A stretch of 64,000 nucleotides of DNA from Roseivirga sp. BDSF3-8 (GCF_041449215.1 NZ_JBGNFV010000001.1:2455001-2519000), one strand, 5' to 3'. Shown: positions 34,466 to 42,795, numbered from the stretch's first letter. Numbers and translations are program-made. Notes: generated from the letters alone by a model not told the origin.

Positions 34466-36958
34466 ATGGATCCACAATCGATTTATACGATAACCTTTAG
34501 CAGGCTACCAGATATTACTGGCGGCTCACTCATACGGCAGGGGGCTGACCTTCCTGTTACAGACCTCCTTACCGATAGCCGGAAACTAAGGATATCCCCC
34601 GGGGCCGTGTTTGTAGCGATCACAGGTGACCTGCACGATGGGCACCGCTTTATTCACGAGTGTTACCGCAGTGGCATACGGCAGTTCATTGTGGAGCACC
34701 AGCCGGATGGCCTCCTGGAGCTTAAGGATAGCAATGTCCTGTTGGTTCATTCCGCTAAAGATGCCTTGCAAAGCATTGCCATGTATCACCGCAGCCGCTT
34801 TAGCATTCCTGTGCTGGGCATCACCGGAAGTAATGGTAAGACAATAGTTAAAGAATGGTTGGGGCAGATGCTCTCTGCCAGATTTACTATTGCCCGTAGC
34901 CCTGGCAGCTACAATAGCCAGATAGGGGTACCCCTCTCCGTTTGGCAACTAGACCAGCACCATGAGCTGGGCATTTTTGAGGCAGGAATCTCAAAACCAG
35001 GAGAGATGGAGCGGTTGGAACGTATCATTAAACCACGGCACGGTATTTTTACCACCCTCGGACCTGCCCATGATCAAGGCTTTGCCGATAGGAAAGAAAA
35101 ACTTTCGGAGAAGCTAAAGCTTTTCAGGCACAGTGAAGTCATCTTTTTCTGCGAGGATCACCAGGAAGTAGCCGCTGCCATCCGCCATACCTATCCAGAC
35201 AGGCAATTGCAAAGCTGGTCTATGCATCATGAGGCGGCAGACCTCTTCGTCCGGGTAATGGAGCGCAGCCACCGGTCCGCAAGTCTCCGGCTTACCTACC
35301 ATTCGCACAGTTTTGCACTGGACCTCCCCTTTGCTGACGAGGCATCTGTAGAAAATGCCCTCCATTGCGTATTATACCTTCTTCACCTGCAGTATAGCCA
35401 TGCAGAAATACAGCAATTAGTCAACACCCTGCAGGGCGTCCATATGCGCCTGGAAATGAAGCAAGGCATTCATGATACCTATATCATAGACGATTCCTAT
35501 AATAATGACCTCGCCGGACTGCATAAGGCACTCGAGTTTATGCAGCAGCAGCCCTATCCCCTGCGGCGCACCGTTATCCTCTCAGATATTCTTGAATCCG
35601 GTGTAGACAAGCCGGCACTTTACCGTAAAGTGGGCCAGATACTTGGTGGCTCAGGTGTTTCGCGGCTTATTGTCGTTGGGCCGGATACCCTAGCCCACCG
35701 CTATGCATTTGACCTTGAGCACCAGCTACAGGTAGAAGCCTACCCAGGGACCGAGGCCTTACTGAAAAGTCTGGATGGCCTGCACTTTCATCAGGAACTG
35801 ATCTTGGTCAAAGGTGCACGTGCTTTTAGCTTTGAGCGTATCGTACAGCGGCTACAGCAGAAGATTCATGGCACTGTACTGGAGATCGACCTGGATGCCC
35901 TCACCAGCAACCTGAATTTCTACCGCAGTCATTTGAGGCAGGGCACTAAACTCATGGTGATGGTAAAAGCCTTTGCCTACGGAAGCAGCCTCAAAGAAAT
36001 CGCCCACCTGTTGCAGTTTCATAGGGTAGACTACCTGGCAGTGGCCTATGCCGATGAGGGTGTATTTTTACGTGAACACGGCATACACCTGCCCATCATG
36101 GTCATGAATCCCTCTCCGGACAGCTTTGACAAACTGCTTTCCGCTAACCTGGAGCCTGAAATATACAGCATGAAGATGCTCGAACAACTCGGACGCTACC
36201 TGAGTAATGCGGCGCGTAGCATCAAGGTCCATCTTAAAATAGATACCGGAATGCGCAGATTAGGCTTCGAGCCCGATGAGATACCCCCGCTGCTTACCCT
36301 GCTGGAGAAGTATGATCAAATACAGGTGGCCGGCGCCATGAGCCACCTGGCCGGCGCCGATGAAGACAGGCACGAAGACTTTAGCCATCGGCAGGCCGGG
36401 CAGTTTATCAAAGCATGCGAACGCTTCCTTGAGGCCGGCCTGAATCCCCTGCGTCATCTTGTCAACTCCGCGGGTATCCTGCGCTACCCTGAGTATCATA
36501 TGGATATGGTGCGCCTGGGCATAGGCCTGTATGGCATAGAGTCTAATCGCGAACAGCAGGACCGGATACAGCCCATTAGCACATTCAAAACCACCATAAG
36601 CCAGGTGAAGCATATCCGTCAGGGGGAAACCATAGGCTATGGGCGGTCAGAGACTGCCTCGCACGATATGGACATTGCCACCATTGCCGTGGGGTATGCT
36701 GATGGCTACGATAGGGGCTTCAGCAATGGAGTAGGGGAGGTCATCATCAGAGGGAGGCGTGCGCCCGTTACAGGCCGCGTATGCATGGACATGACCATGG
36801 TAGACGTAACCGGCCTTGGAGCCGAAGAGGGAGATGAGGTGCTAATATTCGGTCCGGGTATGCCCGTGACGGAACTGGCCCGTAAAATAGATACTATTTC
36901 TTACGAGATACTCACCAATATCAGTGAGCGGGTCAAGCGCGTCTTTACCAAAGAATAG
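34466..36958 (+). CDS. murF-alr: Bifunctional UDP-N-acetylmuramoyl-tripeptide:D-Ala-D-Ala ligase / alanine racemase
   Basis: An 830-residue fusion typical of Bacteroidota. The MurF half (about 1-455) has the ATP-binding GITGSNGKT near residue 117-125, the central ligase domain and the C-terminal domain (DDSYNND near 345). It adds D-Ala-D-Ala to the UDP-MurNAc-tripeptide. The Alr half (about 465-830) makes D-alanine with PLP on Lys501 (MVKAFAYGS) and has the RLGIGLYG segment and GRVCMDM motif. The fusion couples D-Ala supply to its use in the wall precursor. Confidence 0.95.
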   Translation: MDPQSIYTITFSRLPDITGGSLIRQGADLPVTDLLTDSRKLRISPGAVFVAITGDLHDGHRFIHECYRSGIRQFIVEHQPDGLLELKDSNVLLVHSAKDALQSIAMYHRSRFSIPVLGITGSNGKTIVKEWLGQMLSARFTIARSPGSYNSQIGVPLSVWQLDQHHELGIFEAGISKPGEMERLERIIKPRHGIFTTLGPAHDQGFADRKEKLSEKLKLFRHSEVIFFCEDHQEVAAAIRHTYPDRQLQSWSMHHEAADLFVRVMERSHRSASLRLTYHSHSFALDLPFADEASVENALHCVLYLLHLQYSHAEIQQLVNTLQGVHMRLEMKQGIHDTYIIDDSYNNDLAGLHKALEFMQQQPYPLRRTVILSDILESGVDKPALYRKVGQILGGSGVSRLIVVGPDTLAHRYAFDLEHQLQVEAYPGTEALLKSLDGLHFHQELILVKGARAFSFERIVQRLQQKIHGTVLEIDLDALTSNLNFYRSHLRQGTKLMVMVKAFAYGSSLKEIAHLLQFHRVDYLAVAYADEGVFLREHGIHLPIMVMNPSPDSFDKLLSANLEPEIYSMKMLEQLGRYLSNAARSIKVHLKIDTGMRRLGFEPDEIPPLLTLLEKYDQIQVAGAMSHLAGADEDRHEDFSHRQAGQFIKACERFLEAGLNPLRHLVNSAGILRYPEYHMDMVRLGIGLYGIESNREQQDRIQPISTFKTTISQVKHIRQGETIGYGRSETASHDMDIATIAVGYADGYDRGFSNGVGEVIIRGRRAPVTGRVCMDMTMVDVTGLGAEEGDEVLIFGPGMPVTELARKIDTISYEILTNISERVKRVFTKE

Positions 36959-36966
36959 GACAGAGC

Positions 36967-37167
36967 CTACCCGCCGCAGCCAAGGAATTTCTTGAAATTA
37001 CCCGTATCCGGTAGGCCGCCGTAGTCATTTTCCTCCGTGTCTTCAGATAAATTTTCCTTTAATTTTTCTTCTTTTCTCGACACCGTGCCCCCGCCTTCCG
37101 AATCCCCTTTATTAGACGGGTATTCATCCTTATCACTTCGGCTATTTCCCTTTTCATTCGTTTGCAT
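36967..37167 (-). CDS. Small hydrophilic protein ending in FLGCGG
   Basis: A 66-residue, highly charged, Ser/Glu/Lys/Asn-rich protein, probably disordered. Its C-terminus reads NFKKFLGCGG. I have the impression that short proteins with a comparable [NF]KKxLGCGG-like end recur in Cytophagales, but I cannot confirm it. It is convergent with murF-alr (8 bp between stops) and divergent from feoA. There is no signal peptide. The single Cys in the Gly-rich tail is the only feature suggesting function (metal or thiol site, or C-terminal modification). Confidence 0.5.
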   Translation of the reverse strand: MQTNEKGNSRSDKDEYPSNKGDSEGGGTVSRKEEKLKENLSEDTEENDYGGLPDTGNFKKFLGCGG

Positions 37168-37277
37168 GGCTGTTTTTGTTTATCAAATAGTACATCGCCC
37201 GCCTGCGTGGCAGTCTGTAAAACCTTACGGAAAAGGAACCTTCTCCGGGTAGAAAATGGTTCTCCAGAGCGGTATAG

Positions 37278-37310
37278 TTTTGTAAGCTATACGAATCTGA
37301 CTTAAATTTG
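37278..37310 (+). promoter_or_regulatory. Bacteroidota-type promoter for feoAB
   Basis: TTTTG at 37,278-37,282, 20 bp, then TAAATTTG at 37,303-37,310, a full match to TAnnTTTG. The feoA ATG is 24 bp downstream. Confidence 0.65.
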
Positions 37311-37334
37311 TGCTGAACTGGATCATGTAATTGT

Positions 37335-37574
37335 ATGGTCACGGATATAAAATATAAAAGTGTTGCCGATCTTAAACCAGGTGAAAGGGGAGTAATCAGT
37401 GGATTCACCGATTCCCACCTGAGCCTGAAACTCCTGGAAATGGGCTGCCTCCCAGGCACCGAAGTCAGGATGAACTATGCAGCGCCCCTTGGAGACCCTA
37501 TCTGTATCAAGGTAGCCGGTTACAATCTGTCCCTTAGGATAGATGAGGCTCAAATCATTATCCTGGAATCCTGA
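37335..37574 (+). CDS. feoA: Ferrous iron transport protein A
   Basis: A 79-residue cytoplasmic SH3-like protein that works with FeoB in ferrous iron uptake. It shows the family's SLKLLEMGCLPGTEV segment and the closing GYNLSLRIDEAQIIIL strands. It is followed after 7 bp by feoB, the usual order. A clear promoter lies directly upstream. Confidence 0.9.
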   Translation: MVTDIKYKSVADLKPGERGVISGFTDSHLSLKLLEMGCLPGTEVRMNYAAPLGDPICIKVAGYNLSLRIDEAQIIILES

Positions 37575-37581
37575 GGATTTA

Positions 37582-39264
37582 ATGTCATTAAAAGCGAACC
37601 CCCGTTTAGCATTACTGGGCAATCCTAACTGTGGGAAAACCTCCCTGTTCAATCACCTTACCCGGCAGCACCAGCGTACAGGAAACTTTACCGGTGTTAC
37701 GGTAGACAAAAAGGTGGGCTACAGTAAGCTAAATGAGCACATGGAGGCCCGCGTTATTGACCTTCCGGGAGCATATAGCATTTACCCGCATTCACAGGAC
37801 GAACAGATTGTATCTGACCTGCTGGGCTGTACAAGCTCGCCGGACTACCCCGATATTCTGCTGGTTGTGCTGGATGCCTGCCACCTTAAGCGCAGCCTGC
37901 TGTTACTTACAGAAGTCAGAGACCTGGGCTTCCCGGTCCTTGCCGCGCTTACGAAGGTAGATGCTGCTGCACAACAGGGCATAGAGATCGATCTGCGATC
38001 ACTGAAAGAACAACTCGGTATGCAGATCAAGGCAGTTAACACCCAGTCTGGTGAGGGCATAGAGGACCTTAAATACCTGCTCTCCAACCCCCAGATGAAA
38101 AAGGTCGCTCCCTATTACGATGTGACCGAACTGGCCCCTGAGCTTATCGGCCGCATGAGAAAAAACTATGGCTGGTGCAGTTCTTACCGGTGCTACCAGA
38201 TGGCCTGCCACTTTGAGAGCATAAAATGGTGCGGAGATGAAGACCGTGAGTTTATTAGCCAGCTACGGGACGACTGTGCTTTTGACAGTACCACTACTCA
38301 GGGCCGCGATACCATTGGCCGATACACTTTTATTGATAAGGTCATTGAGTCAGTTGTAACCTTACACCGCCGAAAAAAGAGGCGGGAGCAGTTTACAGAT
38401 ATGATAGACCGCTACGCCACCCACCGGTATTGGGGGTTTGGGTTGCTGTTTGCTCTGTTCTTCATTGTCTTTCAGTCTATATACATCTGGACAGCTATAC
38501 CTGGCAGTTTCATACGCCAGGGTGCCGATAGCCTGGCAAGCTATCTGGCCGGCAATCTTAATCCATCCGTAGGTACAAGTCTGCTGATTAAAGGCCTCCT
38601 GCCAGCCACCGAGCTCTTACTTGTAGTACTGCCACAGCTTGCCATACTGTTCCTCTGCCTTACCCTGCTGGAGGAGTCCGGCTACATGGCCCGGGTGGCT
38701 TTCCTTACAGACAAGATAATGCGCCGCTTCGGCATGAGCGGCAAGTGCCTTATGCCCCTGTTATCCGGTGTCTCCTTTGAGTCTGCCGAAGTCTGCCGAA
38801 GTACAGGCCGCCGGGGGCGTTTCATGGCCTTTTTACTTCACCACTCGGCCCGTATACCCTTGTACATGCTACTTGTGGCGCTTTTTGTGCCTACCATACC
38901 TGTACTTACCTACCTCAACCTGCAAGGTATTGTACTCATGGCCCTTTACCTTGCCGGCATTGTGGTCAGCATAGGCGTCTCATACCTGGTACGCATTTTC
39001 CTCAATACCCAGGGTATTCACAGCTTATTTATGATGGAACTACCTGTGTACAGCATGCCTAACAGACACAGTGTAGGCGTGGGCATGTATGAGAAATTCA
39101 GACACTTTGGCCTTGAGGCAGGTCGTCTCATCCTCCTTTTTCTCATTTGTCTGGTGATGTACAATGCCCTGTTTGGCGGAGACATGACCCCCGTTAGCAC
39201 TGCCGCTGCTAAAGTAAACGACGCTGACCTGCTGGCGGGTATCCTTTCCTATTTTTCCCTGTAA
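37582..39264 (+). CDS. feoB: Short, aberrant FeoB-like GTPase/transporter
   Basis: FeoB imports Fe2+ across the inner membrane under control of an N-terminal G domain. This 560-residue version is much shorter than the usual 700-800. The G domain is intact: G1 GNPNCGKTS at 13-21, G2 FTGVTVDKK near 40, G3 DLPGAYSIYP near 60, and an unusual G4 TKVD in place of NxxD. The first membrane block is present (LEESGYMARVAFLTDKIMRRFG near 372), but the GCxxPAI gate motif expected soon after is replaced by VSFESAEVCRSTG. The protein ends soon after the helix that normally precedes the second Gate domain, which is missing. No frameshift is visible. Transport ability is doubtful. Confidence 0.75.
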   Translation: MSLKANPRLALLGNPNCGKTSLFNHLTRQHQRTGNFTGVTVDKKVGYSKLNEHMEARVIDLPGAYSIYPHSQDEQIVSDLLGCTSSPDYPDILLVVLDACHLKRSLLLLTEVRDLGFPVLAALTKVDAAAQQGIEIDLRSLKEQLGMQIKAVNTQSGEGIEDLKYLLSNPQMKKVAPYYDVTELAPELIGRMRKNYGWCSSYRCYQMACHFESIKWCGDEDREFISQLRDDCAFDSTTTQGRDTIGRYTFIDKVIESVVTLHRRKKRREQFTDMIDRYATHRYWGFGLLFALFFIVFQSIYIWTAIPGSFIRQGADSLASYLAGNLNPSVGTSLLIKGLLPATELLLVVLPQLAILFLCLTLLEESGYMARVAFLTDKIMRRFGMSGKCLMPLLSGVSFESAEVCRSTGRRGRFMAFLLHHSARIPLYMLLVALFVPTIPVLTYLNLQGIVLMALYLAGIVVSIGVSYLVRIFLNTQGIHSLFMMELPVYSMPNRHSVGVGMYEKFRHFGLEAGRLILLFLICLVMYNALFGGDMTPVSTAAAKVNDADLLAGILSYFSL

Positions 39265-39283
39265 TAGAATCCTTCCTTTTTTT

Positions 39284-39982
39284 ATGGATAATATCGTTTT
39301 GCCTTTAGGCTCTTTTATAAATATGCTTGCCGTAATAGGGGGGAGCCTGGCCGGTCTGGTATTACATGGTAAATTTCCCGAGCGTTACCGCCGCATAGCT
39401 TTTCAGGCAATAGGCCTATGTACCCTGCTTATCGGGGCACAGATGGCATTCAAGGCAGAGGATATTCTCATTTTGATTATCAGCATGCTTACAGGTGCCT
39501 GGTTAGGTGAGTGGGCCAGGCTCGATGAACGTCTCCGGACACTCGGCGACTACCTTAAGGCCAAGACCAAAAGTAAGGCGGAGTATTTCACTGATGGCCT
39601 GGTAACCGCCTTTCTGCTGTATTGTGCAGGGTCCCTTACCATACTGGGGGCCCTGGAAGAGGGGCTAAATGAGGACCGCAGCCTGCTTTATACCAAATCT
39701 GTACTGGACGGCTTCACCTCCATAGTGCTGGCATCCAGCTATGGAGTAGGTGTACTCGTGTCAGCCTTACCACTGTTTGTATTTCAGGGAGCACTTACCC
39801 TTTCTGCCGGTTTTATGGAGCCGCTATTGCCCGAACAGGTCATTAACCAGATATCAGCTGCTGGGGGGATAATGATTTTAGGGTTAGGGCTAAACCTGTT
39901 GGAAATCAAGGATATAAAGGTTACTAATATGCTGCCTGCACTGGTGATCATTGTAGGGTTGTCACACCTTATTTTGAGATAA
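39284..39982 (+). CDS. DUF554 membrane protein (YdfK-like)
   Basis: A 232-residue protein with about six to seven hydrophobic helices. It shows DUF554 features: an N-terminal GSFINMLAVIGGSLAG segment, GAWLGEWARLDERLRTLG near 75, and FLLYCAGSLTILGALEEGL near 113. Function unknown; some members have been proposed as transporters, but I cannot support a substrate. It starts 19 bp after feoB, so it is probably in the same transcript. The minus-strand terminator of the second small-RNA copy overlaps its last codons. Confidence 0.78.
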   Translation: MDNIVLPLGSFINMLAVIGGSLAGLVLHGKFPERYRRIAFQAIGLCTLLIGAQMAFKAEDILILIISMLTGAWLGEWARLDERLRTLGDYLKAKTKSKAEYFTDGLVTAFLLYCAGSLTILGALEEGLNEDRSLLYTKSVLDGFTSIVLASSYGVGVLVSALPLFVFQGALTLSAGFMEPLLPEQVINQISAAGGIMILGLGLNLLEIKDIKVTNMLPALVIIVGLSHLILR

Positions 39983-40017
39983 AAAAAATAGGGAGGTGCG
40001 ACCTGCACACTCCCTAG
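39982..40017 (-). terminator. Intrinsic terminator ending candidate RNA copy B
   Basis: On the minus strand CTAGGGAGTGTGC and GCACCTCCCTA pair around AGGTC, followed by eight T. The T-tract overlaps the DUF554 stop codon. It works only on the minus strand. Confidence 0.82.
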
Positions 40018-40171
40018 TTCATTCTGAAATAACCGAACTCATACAAAAAATCCGAAGGTTGGTTAACTGCTAAAAAATCTCGCTACCCGGACTATATCCT
40101 GTTAAAAAATAAAAACAGTCAGTTTAAAAAATAAGTAACGATAACGTTTAAAAAATACCTTCGCTATTCGC
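39982..40171 (-). ncRNA. Candidate structured small RNA, copy B
   Basis: The same element as at 20,665-20,893, also on the minus strand. The outer helix pairs CGAAGGU (complement of 40,157-40,163 read as ACCTTCG) with ACCUUCG (40,053-40,059). The nested inner helix pairs UCGUUACUU (40,133-40,141) with GGGUAGCGA (40,080-40,088), allowing G-U pairs. A short pseudoknot-like pairing AACUG / CAGUU (40,120-40,124 with 40,065-40,069) occupies the same place as in copy A. Four AUUUUUUAA motifs and a terminal hairpin are present. Helix sequences differ from copy A yet keep pairing, which supports a selected RNA. The downstream gene is convergent, so this copy cannot be a leader of a protein gene. Confidence 0.6.
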
Positions 40172-40182
40172 CTATACTATTA

Positions 40183-40198
40183 ACACATCCCGTGCCAC
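40183..40198 (-). promoter_or_regulatory. -24/-12-like promoter box of RNA copy B
   Basis: The minus strand reads GTGGCACGGGATGTGTT: TGGCACG matches the sigma-54 -24 half, and the -12 half is again GT rather than GC. It shares TGGCACGGG with copy A. Confidence 0.45.
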
Positions 40199-40252
40199 AA
40201 TTGAAAAACCCCCTTTCAGGCCCATAGGGGGCAATTGCACTCCTCAGGGTCG

Positions 40253-40268
40253 TATCAAAATGATAAAA
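40253..40268 (-). promoter_or_regulatory. Upstream site of RNA copy B
   Basis: TATCA-AAA-TGATA palindrome within TCAAAATGATAAAA, matching 12 of 14 bases of the copy A site. It is centred about 64 bp upstream of the -24 GG, the same spacing as copy A. Confidence 0.5.
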
Positions 40269-40298
40269 TGCTGAATAAATCTATAGCAAAATGAGAAT

Positions 40299-41342
40299 TC
40301 AAACACTTATGTTTGTATAGTGTTTCCGAAAACCGTCGATCTCCCCCTTCTTTCCCAGAATAATAAGCACCACCCCTTCTGTGATTCTCGTACTTCCGGA
40401 AGGATTAAACTGAAATCCGTTACGGCTTCGGTCAGTGATGGCTATGATAGTGGCCCCCGTGTTCTTTCTTACATCCAGCTCACTGATAGATTTATCACGG
40501 TAGCTATGCAGCACGTTATGGTACCCTACCTCTTCCAGCATCAGTTTTTCTGTATAGCCCCCTACGCCACTCAGCAGGTCCAGAAATTCAATTACGTAAG
40601 GTTTCGTCACCAGTTGAGCCATATGAAGGCCTCCCAGTGCGTCAGGCATTACTACCCGATCAGCCCCGGCCCGAAGAAGTTTCTTTTCAGAGCTTTCTTC
40701 CGATGAACGTGATATGATGTATATCGATGGGTTGAGCTCACGTGCCGTCAGTGAAATGAAGACATTGTCTGCATCCTTACTCAGAGTCGTAATTATGCAT
40801 TTGGCCTTCTCTATACCTGCAGACTTAAGTACCTCATCCGAAGTGGCATCTCCCGGCACGCACGGAAAGTTCTCAGGTACAGCCACACGGTCTACTATGT
40901 CCTCATCATTTTCAATTATGACAAAAGGCTGGTCGCTCCTGCGCAATTCTTCGCAGGCTTTGAGTCCATTACGCCCAAGGCCGCATACAATGATGTGGTT
41001 TTCCAGTTCTCTCACCTTTTTGTCACTTATTATCGTTTTAAAGATTTTTTGAAGCTCTCCCTCAAAAATAAAGGTTGCGATAACAGACACCGCGTAAGCA
41101 AATATGATAATGTTTGCCAGTATATACAGGCTGGTAAACAGCTGTCCGGCCTGGCTCAGTTGCCGCACTTCGTTAAAGCCCACCGTAGACATCGTCAGCA
41201 TCGACATGTAAAATGCCTCCAGCAGCGAGTACCCTTCTATAAAACAATATCCCGCACACCCTACCAGAAGGCTCAAAAAGAGCAATAGGATTGCGTAGAT
41301 CAGTCGCCTGAAGTTTTTATTGTAAAAAAATTCTTTAAGCAA
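40299..41342 (-). CDS. Two-helix potassium channel with RCK (TrkA-N/C) regulatory domains
   Basis: A 347-residue channel subunit. Helix 1 covers about residues 13-34. The pore loop holds the filter STVGF at 52-56, in which the common TVGYG has become TVGFN. Helix 2 covers about 68-92. A cytoplasmic RCK_N domain follows (IIVCGLGRNGLKA near 117) and an RCK_C domain (about 260-347). Four such subunits would form an MthK-like channel gated by ligand binding. The altered filter could change ion selectivity. It stands alone on the minus strand, with the small-RNA copy B promoter immediately after its stop. Confidence 0.85.
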   Translation of the reverse strand: MLKEFFYNKNFRRLIYAILLLFLSLLVGCAGYCFIEGYSLLEAFYMSMLTMSTVGFNEVRQLSQAGQLFTSLYILANIIIFAYAVSVIATFIFEGELQKIFKTIISDKKVRELENHIIVCGLGRNGLKACEELRRSDQPFVIIENDEDIVDRVAVPENFPCVPGDATSDEVLKSAGIEKAKCIITTLSKDADNVFISLTARELNPSIYIISRSSEESSEKKLLRAGADRVVMPDALGGLHMAQLVTKPYVIEFLDLLSGVGGYTEKLMLEEVGYHNVLHSYRDKSISELDVRKNTGATIIAITDRSRNGFQFNPSGSTRITEGVVLIILGKKGEIDGFRKHYTNISV

Positions 41343-41551
41343 GGTGCCGGTACTGTTTTCGGGGGTCTATAATAGGGATAAATTGGCAAAAATATGCACT
41401 CAATTTGCCTATGTATAGGTGGCTTCCGGTCTCCCAGGCAAGTGTCCCTGCCACATACTCAGTAGCCAATGGTCACAGGCCCATCAGCCTGTAAAACATT
41501 CAGCCGCGTGAGCCCGTTAATCCAGTACAGGAATTTTTTCGGTATCAAACC

Positions 41552-41794
41552 ATGGAGAATTATATGTTAAATATTTTTTTATGCGGGGTCGTTTATGTGA
41601 TCATGGTATACCTGATGGTAAAGTTGCTAAAGAAGAAAAACATAAAGCTGCCTCCCGATGACGGTGACGATGGGGGCCTTGAAGTAGAAAATACCCCTAA
41701 AATAGACTTACCCCCCGGGGTCTGCTGGCCAGGGCCAGGTGGTTCGGGAGGCTCAGTTCTCACCCGTGAGGAAACAGAAAACTTTTCATACTAA
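41552..41794 (+). CDS. Small single-pass membrane protein, function unknown
   Basis: An 80-residue protein with one transmembrane helix (about residues 5-25), a Lys-rich stop-transfer (LLKKKN) and an acidic/glycine tail. The tail reads PPDDGDDGGLEV ... IDLPPGVCWPGPGG. Similar short proteins with a helix plus DDGDGG ... DLPPGV appear in other Cytophagales as far as I recall. ATG 41,552 is used; ATG 41,564 is an alternative. A terminator follows at 41,799. Confidence 0.6.
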   Translation: MENYMLNIFLCGVVYVIMVYLMVKLLKKKNIKLPPDDGDDGGLEVENTPKIDLPPGVCWPGPGGSGGSVLTREETENFSY

Positions 41795-41798
41795 ACAC

Positions 41799-41822
41799 AG
41801 CGGCTCAGCAGCCGCTTTTTTT
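41799..41822 (+). terminator. Rho-independent terminator after the small membrane protein gene
   Basis: AGCGGCT / AGCCGCT stem with CAGC loop and T7 tract. Confidence 0.88.
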
Positions 41823-41882
41823 ATTCCTGTTCTTTTTTCCGAACCAAACGTTTCTTCTCTGCGTACGTTAAAATAATAGCAT

Positions 41883-41890
41883 TACTTTTG
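41883..41890 (+). promoter_or_regulatory. -7 promoter element for the TetR-type gene
   Basis: TACTTTTG, a full match to TAnnTTTG, 38 bp before the ATG at 41,929. The -33 box is not obvious. Confidence 0.4.
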
Positions 41891-41928
41891 TAATGGAATA
41901 TCTTTACTATACATAAACCTGAGAAGCA

Positions 41929-42633
41929 ATGAATGGATTCGCCATGATCCAGATCAGGGTAAATGAAAAACTTTACCTCAAAAATCCGGAAGATACCGAA
42001 CTGGGGCGGCGCATCGTGGACCATGGGATCAAACTCATAGATCGTATTGGGTTCGAACAGTTCACTTTCAAAAAGCTCGCCCGGGAGATATCCAGCACCG
42101 AGGCTTCAGTATACCGCTATTTTGAAAATAAGCACAAGCTACTCACCTATCTTGTCAGTTGGTACTGGAGCTGGCTCGAGTATCAGGTGGATTATCAGAC
42201 TCACAATATCGAAGACCCGGCCCGCAGATTAAAGATAGCCCTGCGTGTACTGGCTGAAAGTAGCAGCTTTGACCCTCAGTTCTCACATATTGACGAGACA
42301 GCCCTGCACCGTATCGTAGTTTCCGAAAGCAGCAAGAGCTACCTTACCAAAGAAGTTGATCAGGATAATAAAGAAGGTTTTTTCAAGAGCTATAAGTCTT
42401 TGTGTAATAAACTTTCTGCGATTGTTTCAGAGGTAAATCCAGATTTTGCTTATCCGCGGGCCATGACCAGCACCATGATCGAGTCCGCCCATCAGCAAAT
42501 CTTTTTCTCCCATCATTTACCCTCCCTCACCGAGCTTAAGGTAGACACCGAAGGGAACGAGGCCGTAGCCGGATACCTCGAATATATGGTATTTAATCTG
42601 CTTTCTGTAGAAAAAAAAGAGGGCAAAGACTAA
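41929..42633 (+). CDS. TetR/AcrR-family transcriptional regulator
   Basis: A 234-residue regulator. The N-terminal helix-turn-helix region (about residues 20-75) has GFEQFTFKKLAREISSTEASVYRYFENKHKLL, the TetR DNA-recognition signature. The all-helical C-terminal ligand domain (about 80-234) is not diagnostic. It is monocistronic. No efflux pump or enzyme gene is adjacent in divergent orientation, so its target is unclear; it could be autoregulated. Confidence 0.85.
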   Translation: MNGFAMIQIRVNEKLYLKNPEDTELGRRIVDHGIKLIDRIGFEQFTFKKLAREISSTEASVYRYFENKHKLLTYLVSWYWSWLEYQVDYQTHNIEDPARRLKIALRVLAESSSFDPQFSHIDETALHRIVVSESSKSYLTKEVDQDNKEGFFKSYKSLCNKLSAIVSEVNPDFAYPRAMTSTMIESAHQQIFFSHHLPSLTELKVDTEGNEAVAGYLEYMVFNLLSVEKKEGKD

Positions 42634-42685
42634 GGTAATTTCCTATACCTGATTACTTTTGCAGTCTATTGTTTCCAAAATTCCA

Positions 42686-42760
42686 GGGGTTTTAGCTCAG
42701 TTGGTTTAGAGCGCTGCCTTGACAGGGCAGAGGTCATGGGTTCGAATCCCTTAAACCCCA
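42686..42760 (+). tRNA. tRNA-Val (GAC anticodon)
   Basis: A 75-nt cloverleaf: acceptor GGGGTTT / AAACCCC with discriminator A, and D arm GCTC-AGTTGGTTTA-GAGC. The anticodon stem CTGCC / GGCAG encloses TTGACAG (anticodon GAC). The T arm contains GGTTCGAATCC. CCA is not encoded. Confidence 0.95.
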
Positions 42761-42765
42761 CATCA

Positions 42766-42795
42766 AACCCCGGTCGTCCCAAACCGGGGTTTTTT
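42766..42795 (+). terminator. Terminator after tRNA-Val
   Basis: 9 bp stem AACCCCGGT / ACCGGGGTT, 8-nt loop, T6. Being symmetrical with an A tract upstream, it may also serve the convergent minus-strand gene ending at 42,858. Confidence 0.88.

Noticed and set aside
37582-39264. Frameshifted full-length FeoB
   Set aside because: Neither of the other two frames nearby encodes the missing gate motif, and no FeoB-like sequence follows the stop.
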